From UBA6170 sp034429975 (GTDB lineage: Bacteria; Chloroflexota; Anaerolineae; Anaerolineales; Anaerolineaceae), in NCBI GenBank assembly GCA_034429975.1, contig DAOUFM010000135.1, positions 1 to 64,000 on the forward strand: 64,000 bases of DNA, written 5' to 3'. Positions 34,418 through 42,104 of the stretch are shown here, one piece after another. The position numbers were made by a program, and so were the translations under genes. Below the pieces are notes generated by a model. The model worked only from the letters and a program-made list of their open reading frames with translations. It ran no database searches and was not told the DNA's origin. How positions within the stretch are numbered: the first letter of the stretch is position 1; each line of letters opens with the position of its first letter.

Positions 34418-35631
34418 CCCATCATAATAACCAGGGGAACTGGCGTAAAAACAAGAATAAACAAAATCAGCATGAAAAAAGCAATCTTTTTCCTTTTTGG
34501 ATCCAGTGGGGTGATGGAATCCTGTAATTGAACAGGCACCTGGTTGAGGAATAATAACAAGACAGCCCAGAACCACCAGCCGTTCCAAACAAAACCAAGT
34601 AAACCCATCAAAGCAATAAATATAAATGTAAGCTTACGGGCATTTTTCCCTAAAACAGCAGTCAACACATGCCCACCGTCAAGCTGTCCAATAGGGATCA
34701 AATTTAAGGATGTAACCAAAATCCCTGCCCAGCCGGCCCAAGCTACCGGATGGATCATGACATCCAGACCTCCAAATGGAAAGGGATGCCCGGTAAAAAA
34801 GTATCTTATCCAATAAACGATATGAGGTAAGCCATTATAAGAAGCAGGATATGGAAGCAATTTTCCAAAAACCAAGTACTTGAGTCCTAAATATAACAAG
34901 GAGTTTCCTTCCATTTGAAAGCCAGAGCCAGTGGGAACATGCAGTGGCAGAGGTTCAATTTTTGAAAGGAATAAACCTAAGATGATAATTGGAATGGCCA
35001 CCACAATTCCGGCAATAGGTCCGGCAATGGCGATATCGAATAATTGTTTTTTGTTTCTTGGGATACTTTTCATATTGATAAAAGCTCCCATGGTGCCAAA
35101 CGGACTAATAATAGGTAATGGAATAAAGTAGGGTAAGGTTACGTGAACCCCATGTTTTTTCCCCATAATATAATGCCCCATCTCATGGGTTCCCAAAATT
35201 GCAATGATGGCAATCGCAAAAGGCCAGCCATTTTTAATGATTTCAAAACCGGCTTGAAGATTCCATTTCTGTGGTAAGGTTGGAGTAGAAAATAATCCGC
35301 CGGTAATTAATACGCTGAATATTGTTGCAATAAATAAAAATAAATTTGTTTTTGGATTTGATTTTTTGGGTGTTGGTATTTGGTTGACTAGATAAATAAC
35401 ATGTTTTTTATTTTCTTCACCAAATAAAACCGATAGTTGGTAGGTTTTCGCCTTATTTTCGATTTCCTCAAAAGATTTCTCGCTTTGATCGGGGTTTCTA
35501 AGTTCTCCGATATAACGAATTCGCCAAAAATCTTCTCTTCTTCCAGTTGTTATACTTTCAACCACCATATACTTTTGCATAAAATTATGCAAAAGTTCAA
35601 AATCAAAATCGATATTAGAAACTTGATCCAT
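34414..35631 (-). CDS. Site-2-protease-like M50 membrane metalloprotease
   Basis: 405 residues with about eight membrane segments after a soluble N-terminal region of some 100 residues. The zinc-binding motif is THEMGHYIMGKKHGVHV (HExxH), and the third ligand lies in QLDGGHVLTAVLG. This is the intramembrane protease layout of S2P homologues in plants (EGY), cyanobacteria and Chloroflexota. No PDZ domain is seen. Such proteases release membrane-tethered regulators or trim membrane proteins; the substrate cannot be inferred. Next to it on the same strand, upstream, is the tRNA-Sec gene with its own terminator. Confidence 0.88.
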   Translation of the reverse strand: MDQVSNIDFDFELLHNFMQKYMVVESITTGRREDFWRIRYIGELRNPDQSEKSFEEIENKAKTYQLSVLFGEENKKHVIYLVNQIPTPKKSNPKTNLFLFIATIFSVLITGGLFSTPTLPQKWNLQAGFEIIKNGWPFAIAIIAILGTHEMGHYIMGKKHGVHVTLPYFIPLPIISPFGTMGAFINMKSIPRNKKQLFDIAIAGPIAGIVVAIPIIILGLFLSKIEPLPLHVPTGSGFQMEGNSLLYLGLKYLVFGKLLPYPASYNGLPHIVYWIRYFFTGHPFPFGGLDVMIHPVAWAGWAGILVTSLNLIPIGQLDGGHVLTAVLGKNARKLTFIFIALMGLLGFVWNGWWFWAVLLLFLNQVPVQLQDSITPLDPKRKKIAFFMLILFILVFTPVPLVIMMG

Positions 35632-35675
35632 AGTTTATTTATTTTAATCCAAATGACTAGAATAACTAGTCAAAA

Positions 35676-35702
35676 TTAAAAATAGCAAGATAAACACTTG
35701 CT
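35676..35702 (-). terminator. Terminator after tRNA-Sec
   Basis: On the minus strand AGCAAG and CTTGCT (35684-35702) form a short stem just after the tRNA 3' end, followed by ATTTTTAAT. Confidence 0.65.
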
Positions 35703-35712
35703 TTTTGTCAGG

Positions 35713-35806
35713 CGGGAATGGATGGGAGTCGAACCCACTGCGGCCTGCATAACAACCCGCCACCGATTTTGAAGACCGGGAAGCCCACCGGGACCTAACC
35801 ACTCCC
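35713..35806 (-). tRNA. selC: tRNA-Sec, anticodon UCA
   Basis: 94 nucleotides with the special features of selenocysteine tRNA. The acceptor stem is 8 bp (GGGAGTGG with CCATTCCC), the discriminator base is G and the CCA end is not encoded (GCCT). The D arm has six pairs (AGGUCC/GGGCUU) and a 4-base CGGU loop. The anticodon arm CCGGT-CTTCAAA-ATCGG displays UCA. A long variable arm with GCGG/CCGC follows, and the T arm is GTGGG-TTCGACT-CCCAT. The 6-bp D stem and extended acceptor arm exclude an ordinary suppressor tRNA. It shows that the organism inserts selenocysteine at UGA; selA, selB and selD are not in this window. Confidence 0.95.
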
Positions 35807-35812
35807 GAATTA

Positions 35813-35841
35813 AGGATACCCGATGTGAGAAGTTTGGTCAA
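35813..35841 (-). promoter_or_regulatory. Promoter of the tRNA-Sec gene
   Basis: On the minus strand TTGACC (35836-35841), a 17-base spacer and TATCCT (35813-35818), six bases before the mature tRNA 5' end. Transcription would begin almost at the tRNA itself. Confidence 0.75.
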
Positions 35842-35956
35842 TTTAAAATCAGTTTTCATTCAAAGTATCATTCCCCAACGTTATTCCTCTTAGAAGGTCA
35901 TCCATGAATTTTTGTCATTTAATTTTTTCCAATATAATAAGGTTGGAAGGTGAATA

Positions 35957-37834
35957 ATGAAAAAAGTGAAAATCCGTTCAGAATTTTTCGTTGACCAGGC
36001 AAATAATAAAACCTTTTTCCGTGGTGTGAATTTAGGAGGGAGTACTAAAGTTCCCACAAAACCAAATGGAGCCACATTCCTAAAGGAAGGCTTTTTTGAC
36101 CCAATCAATGTCTCCTTTGTTGATCGACCGTTCCCGATATCAGAAGCAGACGAACATTTTTTGAGATTAAAAAAATGGGGATTTAATTTCTTAAGGTTAT
36201 TAATAACCTGGGAAGCCATTGAACATGGAGGCCCTGGTATCTATGATCAAGAATATCTTGACTACCTTGAAGCGATTGTGAAGAAGGCTGATGAATATGG
36301 ATTTACCATTTTTATTGATCCTCATCAAGATGTGTGGAGTCGTTTTACAGGCGGAGATGGTGCGCCTGGATGGACGCTTGAATTAGCAGGTTTTGAAATA
36401 AAAAACCTGCACGCCAGTGGGGCCGCTTTTGTTCATAACGTTCATGGAGACCCGTATCCGAAAATGGTTTGGCCAACCAATTACCAGAAACTGGCGGCAG
36501 CCACTATGTTCACCCTGTTTTTTGGTGGAAAGGATTTCGCTCCAAATTTGAAGATTGCCGGGGTTCATATTCAGGATTATTTACAGGATCACTATATTAA
36601 TTCAGTATTACAGGTTGTTGAGAGATTAAAGAAGTATGACCATGTGATTGGTTATGATAGCTTAAACGAACCTTCGAATGGTTGGATTGGTGTCGCTGAT
36701 TTGAGACAAAACCATTCCCAATTGAAACTAGGTGCGATGCCCACTCCCTGGCAGTCGATGCTATTAGGAGATGGAAGACACCAGGAAGTTGAATTCTGGT
36801 CGTTTTGGCAATTCGGGTTAAGGTTAAGTGATTGGAAAACAGTTAATGAAAAAGAAATAAGAGCCTGGCAAAAAGGGATTGAATGCCTGTGGAAGCAACA
36901 AGGTGTATGGACGCTGGATGATAAGGATAATCCTGTTTTACTCAACCCTTATTATTTTAATGAGGTTGCCGGAGAAAAAGTAGATTTTTCTTCTCAATAC
37001 TTAAAGCCATTTATTAATCGTTTTTCTCAATCGGTCTGGAAGGTTGATGAGAATGCGATAATCTTTTTTGAGGGAGTTCCGGAATTTTCAATGGCGGAAT
37101 GGAAGGATTTGGATGCTTCCCGGATGGTTAATGCAACCCACTGGTACGATGGAGCAACTTTGCTAACTAAAAAATTCAATCCAAATTTCACAATGAATAC
37201 AGATACGATGAAACTGGTTTTCGGTAAGAAAAATGTAAAGCAAGTTTTTTATTCGCAGCTTAATACGATAAAACAATTCTCGAAAGAGAAGTTAGGAGAT
37301 ATTCCGACTGTTATTGGAGAATTTGGAGTTCCCTTTGACTTAAATAATAAACGCTCGTTTACCACCGGGGATTTCAAGACCCAGGTTCAAGCGCTTGATC
37401 TTTATTATCAAATCATCGAAGAACTTTTTCTAAATTCAACCATTTGGAATTACACACCAGACAATAATAATGAAAGGGGAGATCTTTGGAATGATGAGGA
37501 TCTTTCCATTTTCAGCCGAGATCAACAGAATGACCCCGCGAATATATATTCAGGAGGCCGGGCCTTACAATCTATCATACGACCATATTTACGAAGTTTG
37601 ACCGGGAAACCATTGAAACAATTGTTTAACTACCATCGAAAAGAATACACCTTAATTATTGAAGATAAGAATGAAGGAGAACTGGTGATTTTTGTTCCGG
37701 AATATCATTATCCACGTGGATTTCGGGTTGAATTCTCTTCGGGAGACTGGAAATTTGACACGGAGAAACAGGAAATGCGGGTTACTTATTCTGGATCTGA
37801 AGAAAGTCAGATTTTGCGTATTTTGCCAAAATAA
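35957..37834 (+). CDS. Glycoside hydrolase family 5, endoglycoceramidase-like
   Basis: 625 residues without a signal peptide. The N-terminus FFRGVNLGGSTKVP and FNFLRLLITWEAIEHGGPGIYDQEYLDYLEAIVKKADEYGFTIFIDPHQDVWSRFTGG are typical of the endoglycoceramidase/cellulase-like GH5 group. The acid/base Glu238 lies in YDSLNEPSNGW and the nucleophile Glu455 in IGEFGVPF. A small beta-sandwich near 545-620 closes the protein (YTLIIEDKNEGELVIFVPEYHYP). Endoglycoceramidases remove the glycan from glycosphingolipids, but the subfamily includes bacterial enzymes that act on other beta-glucosides, and the lack of an export signal favours an intracellular or non-classically secreted role. SD GGAAGGTG precedes the ATG. 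Confidence 0.85.
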   Translation: MKKVKIRSEFFVDQANNKTFFRGVNLGGSTKVPTKPNGATFLKEGFFDPINVSFVDRPFPISEADEHFLRLKKWGFNFLRLLITWEAIEHGGPGIYDQEYLDYLEAIVKKADEYGFTIFIDPHQDVWSRFTGGDGAPGWTLELAGFEIKNLHASGAAFVHNVHGDPYPKMVWPTNYQKLAAATMFTLFFGGKDFAPNLKIAGVHIQDYLQDHYINSVLQVVERLKKYDHVIGYDSLNEPSNGWIGVADLRQNHSQLKLGAMPTPWQSMLLGDGRHQEVEFWSFWQFGLRLSDWKTVNEKEIRAWQKGIECLWKQQGVWTLDDKDNPVLLNPYYFNEVAGEKVDFSSQYLKPFINRFSQSVWKVDENAIIFFEGVPEFSMAEWKDLDASRMVNATHWYDGATLLTKKFNPNFTMNTDTMKLVFGKKNVKQVFYSQLNTIKQFSKEKLGDIPTVIGEFGVPFDLNNKRSFTTGDFKTQVQALDLYYQIIEELFLNSTIWNYTPDNNNERGDLWNDEDLSIFSRDQQNDPANIYSGGRALQSIIRPYLRSLTGKPLKQLFNYHRKEYTLIIEDKNEGELVIFVPEYHYPRGFRVEFSSGDWKFDTEKQEMRVTYSGSEESQILRILPK

Positions 37835-37846
37835 AGGAGTTTTTCC

Positions 37847-38764
37847 ATGAAAATATCGCTTATGATTGAAGGCCAAAACGGATTAAACTGGAAAAGTTGG
37901 AAATCAATCGTAGAAATTGCTGAAAAACATGGTTTTTATGGGCTTTACCGTTCTGATCACTTCACGAATGCCAATCCACCAGATTTAGATTCATTGGAGT
38001 TATGGGTTTCGTTGACGTATGTAGCAGCAATGACTGAGCGAATTAAATTTGGCTCACTTGTTTCTCCAGTTTCTTTCAGGCAGCCTGTATTCACAGCGAG
38101 AATGGCGGCTGCAGTGGATGATCTTTCAAAAGGCAGACTTAAATTGGGATTGGGGGCTGGTTGGCAAGAGAGGGAACACCAAGCATTTGGTTTTGAATTA
38201 TTAAATGTTTCTCAAAGATTTGATCGTTTCGAAGAAGGGCTCCAAATAATTACTAACTTATTTCACAAAAAAGATCATTTTTCATTTGAAGGTAATTATT
38301 ACAATTTAAAGGATGTGATTTTATTACCAAATCCTGAAAGAGAAGGTGGCCCTGAGATTTTAATTGGTGGTAACGGAGAAAAACTCACTTTTCCTTTGGT
38401 GGCAACTTACGCCCAAGAATGGAATGCTATCTTTTTAACGCCAAAACAAGTTGAGAAGAAGAATCTTTTCATGGATCAAACCTTAATCAAATCTGGTAAG
38501 GAACCTAAAAGTGTGCGACGATCTTTAATGACCAATCTGACTTATGCTCAGAATTCAGAGAGGCTTAAAGCGAAACTGAAGGGGAGGGATCCTGAAGAGA
38601 TGCAAGCAAGCGGTTTTGTGGCGGGTTTAAAGGACGATGTTATCGACCAGTTAAATCAATATCAACAAATTCACCTGGATGAAATTATGCTGCAATGGTT
38701 AGATTTGAATGATTTGGATGGCTTGGTCCATTTTACCGAAAATGTATTGCCGGAATTTTTGTAA
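37847..38764 (+). CDS. LLM-class (luciferase-like) F420/FMN-dependent oxidoreductase
   Basis: 305 residues. MKISLMIEGQNGLNWKSW and GFYGLYRSDHFTN open the TIM barrel; ERIKFGSLVSPVSFRQPVFTARMAAAVDDLSKGRLKLGLGAGWQEREHQAFGF is the strongest family signature, and ILIGGNGEKLTFPLVATYAQEWNA follows. Members bind F420 or flavin and oxidise or reduce a wide range of substrates. F420 is common among Chloroflexota, but nothing in the sequence decides between F420 and FMN. It starts 12 bases after the GH5 gene and was probably transcribed with it. SD AAAGGAG precedes the ATG. Confidence 0.85.
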   Translation: MKISLMIEGQNGLNWKSWKSIVEIAEKHGFYGLYRSDHFTNANPPDLDSLELWVSLTYVAAMTERIKFGSLVSPVSFRQPVFTARMAAAVDDLSKGRLKLGLGAGWQEREHQAFGFELLNVSQRFDRFEEGLQIITNLFHKKDHFSFEGNYYNLKDVILLPNPEREGGPEILIGGNGEKLTFPLVATYAQEWNAIFLTPKQVEKKNLFMDQTLIKSGKEPKSVRRSLMTNLTYAQNSERLKAKLKGRDPEEMQASGFVAGLKDDVIDQLNQYQQIHLDEIMLQWLDLNDLDGLVHFTENVLPEFL

Positions 38765-38771
38765 AGCCTAG

Positions 38772-39323
38772 TTAAAAAACAAAAGGCAACCAACCCATTA
38801 AAGTAGGAATAAGTAAGAGAAATATTTTTCCCAAAATCCAACCCAGGATCATACCAGCAACTACATCCGATAAATAGTGAAGACCGGTGAGAATTCTGGA
38901 TAGCGCTACCAACGGTGCCCAGATCGTTAAAAGGATTGCGAACCATAAAGGTGCTAATCCCCATGCCATGGACGCCAAAAAAAAGACACGGGTAGCATGT
39001 CCGGATGGAAAAGAATGTGGGTCAGTGGAACGGTAAATATCTCCCCATTCTCCCTCAGGGCGCTTTCTGCGAATAGAAAACTTAATAATTAAGACGATAA
39101 TGGCTAAAGCGAAAGTTCCTAAACCCATTGACGCTGAAATCAAACGCCAGGAATTTTTTGAAAACAACCAAATCAATAAGAGAACACCGAGGCAATACCA
39201 GGAATCTCCCGAGTGTGCGATGATGGTTGTTAGGCGCCAAATCCATTTTTGGGAAGGCTTTAATCGTAAATTTTCTGTTAGGTGATTGTCCCACTCGATG
39301 ATTGTCTGTTTTGTTCCCTGCAT
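38772..39323 (-). CDS. PAP2-family membrane phosphatase
   Basis: 183 residues with about five membrane helices. The three phosphatase motifs are present: KFSIRRKRP (KxxxxxxRP), PSGHATR, and SRILTGLHYLSDVVAG (SRxxxxxHxxxD). Such enzymes hydrolyse lipid phosphates such as phosphatidic acid or undecaprenyl diphosphate. It is a second candidate for undecaprenyl diphosphate recycling beside uppP, but lipid phosphate specificity is not visible from sequence. Stands alone, convergent with the LLM gene and divergent from the hydrogenase operon. Confidence 0.9.
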   Translation of the reverse strand: MQGTKQTIIEWDNHLTENLRLKPSQKWIWRLTTIIAHSGDSWYCLGVLLLIWLFSKNSWRLISASMGLGTFALAIIVLIIKFSIRRKRPEGEWGDIYRSTDPHSFPSGHATRVFFLASMAWGLAPLWFAILLTIWAPLVALSRILTGLHYLSDVVAGMILGWILGKIFLLLIPTLMGWLPFVF

Positions 39324-39451
39324 ATCTCTCCGTTTGGTTAATTATTGGTGGGCAGTATACCCCGATCAAGAAAAAAGCGCAATTTTCTATTGATTGATAA
39401 ATTAAAAAATTGTTAGGAATAGTTGGCAATTATGCTTTAAAATGAATAATT

Positions 39452-39495
39452 TGTGATAATTTTCACATGACAAAAGTATAAATTTATTGTATAAC
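39452..39495 (+). promoter_or_regulatory. Hydrogenase operon promoter with CRP/FNR-family site
   Basis: TGTGATAATTTTCACA (39452-39467) is an exact TGTGA-N6-TCACA palindrome. TATAAC (39490-39495) lies downstream, with expected start near 39502, which puts the site centre at about -42 and in place of a -35 box. That is the geometry of a class II CRP-type activator site. Confidence 0.6.
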
Positions 39496-39538
39496 CTTGA
39501 TGGTGCTTCCTAACTAAATTGAAAAACAGGAGATTTCA

Positions 39539-40033
39539 ATGGGGTATGTCATTGTTTTGATCGGAATACTTTTTTGTGCTTTTATGGCAGTGCGTGAAAA
39601 GCGACTTATTGCGTCCGCCATCTGGTTAGCCGGCACCAGCGCTTTTGTTGCTATTATGATGTATTTATTAGGGGCTTATCAAATTGCAGTGATTGAATTG
39701 AGTGTTGGAGCAGGGTTGGTTACTGTGTTGTTTGTTTTTGCAATCAATATTGCCGGGGATGAACCGATTCCAAATTTATCTTTTATCCCAAAACAATTAG
39801 CTATATTCTTCGTTTTGTTAGCGCTTTTAATCATCGGATGGCAAGTAATTCCGTTACTCAATATCCCGATCCAATTTCACCAAGATATTGGTTTCCAACA
39901 AATGGTTTGGGGTAACCGTAAAGTTGATTTATATCTCCAGATCGCCATGATTTTTACTGGAGTAGTCAGCATGTTGCGACTATTAACGGATGAATATCAA
40001 ACAAGAATTTCACAAAAGGAGATCCATGAATGA
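39539..40033 (+). CDS. Hydrogenase membrane subunit, MbhD/Mrp (DUF4040)- or NuoJ-like
   Basis: 164 residues with five or six membrane helices. The motif IAVIELSVGAGLVTVLFVFAI corresponds to the VGAG-TxLF region of Mrp/MbhD subunits and of NuoJ. It is the first gene of the group 4 hydrogenase operon and overlaps the next by four bases (ATGA). In Mbh-type complexes this subunit is part of the ion-translocating membrane arm. A full NuoJ would be slightly longer. Assignment to the Mrp-type or NuoJ-type is uncertain. Confidence 0.75.
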   Translation: MGYVIVLIGILFCAFMAVREKRLIASAIWLAGTSAFVAIMMYLLGAYQIAVIELSVGAGLVTVLFVFAINIAGDEPIPNLSFIPKQLAIFFVLLALLIIGWQVIPLLNIPIQFHQDIGFQQMVWGNRKVDLYLQIAMIFTGVVSMLRLLTDEYQTRISQKEIHE

Positions 40034-40341
40034 ATCTTAGCCCCGCAATGATTGTTTTTCTGGCTGTTATTGGCTTGTTCGGAATTGGCTTGTATTGTTT
40101 GCTAATTACCAGAAACTTAATTCGAGTGGTCATAGCCCTGCAGATTATGGTTAAAGGAGCGATGCTCGCTTTAATTTTTACTGGTCAGCTCAATTCTCAA
40201 CCAAGTCTTGGTCAAAGCATGGCTCTAACTGTGATTGTAGCAGACACAATTTTGGCGGTAATAGGGTTGGCATTGGCAGTTCAAGTGAAAAGACATGTTG
40301 GTAGTCTCGATTTAAAAGATCTGTCCAGTTTGAAGAGGTAA
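40030..40341 (+). CDS. Hydrogenase membrane subunit, NuoK/MnhC-like
   Basis: 103 residues, three membrane helices, a length typical of NuoK/MnhC. It has the central pattern NLIRVVIALQIMVKGAMLALIFTGQLNSQPSLGQSMALTVIVADTILAVIGLALAVQV, with a lysine in the middle of helix two (MVKGAM) where NuoK and MrpC keep a membrane-buried Glu or Lys. It would pair with the first gene's product in the membrane arm. Confidence 0.8.
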   Translation: MNLSPAMIVFLAVIGLFGIGLYCLLITRNLIRVVIALQIMVKGAMLALIFTGQLNSQPSLGQSMALTVIVADTILAVIGLALAVQVKRHVGSLDLKDLSSLKR

Positions 40342-40345
40342 GTCT

Positions 40346-42103
40346 ATGATGCAAATTGAACCTCTTGTTTTAATATCACTTATTATTCCGTGGGTTGGAG
40401 CATTGGCTGTCTGGTTGATTGGAGATAACTATAGCAAGATACAACATCTGCTGGCTGTCATTTTTTCAGTTATTGCAGCCGTTGCTTCCATCATGATGTT
40501 ATGGGTTTATAAATCCGGAACCATTCTATCCTTTCCAGTTGGAAATGCATTTGGCGACTTCACCTTTACGACGGACGGGTTAGGCATTTATTTATCCATC
40601 ATCGCAACTGTGATTGGTGCATTGGCAATTATTTTTTCAGTTGATTACATGCGTGGTTCTGACCAATTGGGTAGATATTATTCTTTTGTTTTGTTATTTA
40701 TTGGCGCGATGGAAGGATTGGTATTAACCAGCAACCTTTTCTTAATGTTTTCTTTTTGGGAAATCACTGCCTTGTGTTCTTACGCCTTAATTTCATTTTA
40801 TAACGATGATCCGAAAGCGGTTGCTGGTGGTATGAAGGCACTAATTATGACACAGGTAGGAGGGGTGGGATTACTTCTCTCCGCGGTACTCGTGTATGCT
40901 TTTTCGGGTAGTTTTGATATAAACCTTTTCCTTTCGAATTCTGCTTTGTTTCCAAAAAACGTTCTGATCTGGATGGCGTATGGGATGCTTATTGCTGCTG
41001 CAGCGAAATCGGCACAATTTCCATTTCAGACCTGGTTACCGGATGCCATGGAAGCTCCTTCTCCTATCAGTGCGTTAATTCATGCAGCTACGATGGTAAA
41101 CGGGGGCGTTTATCTTTTAGCCAGGTTTTACCCTGCATTCAAAGAAATTCCAGGATGGACACTCTCAGTCATGCTGGTGGGGATGCTTTCAGCCTTGATG
41201 GCTGCAATCATGGCGTTGGTTGCAAATGATTTAAAAAGAGTCCTGGCATATTCTACAGTCAGTCAGTTAGGATATATGGTTTACGCAGTTGGAGCGGGCG
41301 GAATTCTGGCTTCTCAATTTCATTTATTAAGCCACAGCTTTTTTAAAGCGCTCTTATTCCTGGCAGCAGGAGCGATCATTCATTCAGTTGGAACACGCGA
41401 TATGCGCGAAATGGGTAGCCTGGGAAAAGAAATGCCATTTGTGCGGTTTATTTTCCTGATTGGGGCTTTTGCCTTGGCAGGCGTCCCTATTTTTAATGGC
41501 TTCTGGAGTAAGGAATTAATTCTTGAAGCCGGATTAAGTCATGGAAATCCGTTATGGATTTATATCATTATGTTGTTCGTTGCTGGTTTAACAGCACTTT
41601 ATACCACCCGTTGCGTTTGGATGGTTTTTTACGGAGATAGAGAAAAAGAGCTCCATATCCACCCGGTTGGTAAAAATATGAAATTCTCCCTAAGCTTTCT
41701 CGGAGCAGGGGTGGCAACCACCTGGTTGCTCATTGCCCCTTTTTCAGAAATGATGAGAAAGTCTTTGCCAATTCACGCAATTGAGACACTCAGTTTACAG
41801 CTTATGGTCAGGGAGGTTGTCTTTGCACCAGCAACCTGGATTGCTTTAGCAGTGATTGGATTAGGAATAATGACCTGGTTTGGAAGAGATTCATTGGATC
41901 GAATTCAAAAAGCTTATCAACCGATCGCATTTGTCGCTGAAAAGAGTTTTGGATTTGAGCGAATTAACAAATTTATTATCGAAACTACAAATTCCGCCGG
42001 TGAAAGTTTACGAGATCTACAGACTGGAAAAATAAACTGGAATGTATTTTATATATTAATCGCCTTGATTATTGTTTTTGCATTACTGGGAACAGGAGCT
42101 TAG
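40346..42103 (+). CDS. Hydrogenase antiporter-like subunit, NuoL/MnhD/HyfB family
   Basis: 585 residues, about 15 membrane helices. Complex I antiporter motifs are clear: MFSFWEITALCSYALISFYNDDPKAV (conserved Glu), KSAQFPFQTWLPDAMEAPSPISALIHAATMVNGGVYLLARFYP, VLAYSTVSQLGYMVYAVG and HLLSHSFFKALLFLAAGAIIHSVG. Conserved Lys residues (KSAQ, DLKR, FFKAL) provide the ion path. The C-terminus has an extra soluble stretch, but no full lateral helix is evident. With the next gene it gives the hydrogenase two large ion-pumping subunits. Confidence 0.9.
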   Translation: MMQIEPLVLISLIIPWVGALAVWLIGDNYSKIQHLLAVIFSVIAAVASIMMLWVYKSGTILSFPVGNAFGDFTFTTDGLGIYLSIIATVIGALAIIFSVDYMRGSDQLGRYYSFVLLFIGAMEGLVLTSNLFLMFSFWEITALCSYALISFYNDDPKAVAGGMKALIMTQVGGVGLLLSAVLVYAFSGSFDINLFLSNSALFPKNVLIWMAYGMLIAAAAKSAQFPFQTWLPDAMEAPSPISALIHAATMVNGGVYLLARFYPAFKEIPGWTLSVMLVGMLSALMAAIMALVANDLKRVLAYSTVSQLGYMVYAVGAGGILASQFHLLSHSFFKALLFLAAGAIIHSVGTRDMREMGSLGKEMPFVRFIFLIGAFALAGVPIFNGFWSKELILEAGLSHGNPLWIYIIMLFVAGLTALYTTRCVWMVFYGDREKELHIHPVGKNMKFSLSFLGAGVATTWLLIAPFSEMMRKSLPIHAIETLSLQLMVREVVFAPATWIALAVIGLGIMTWFGRDSLDRIQKAYQPIAFVAEKSFGFERINKFIIETTNSAGESLRDLQTGKINWNVFYILIALIIVFALLGTGA

Positions 42104-42104
42104 A

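Noticed and set aside
35713..35806. Suppressor tRNA or tRNA-Ser
   Set aside because: The UCA anticodon, 8-bp acceptor arm and 6-bp D stem with a 4-base loop together fit tRNA-Sec only.
35656..35859. Short minus-strand open frame across the tRNA-Sec gene
   Set aside because: It is merely the tRNA and its promoter read as codons.
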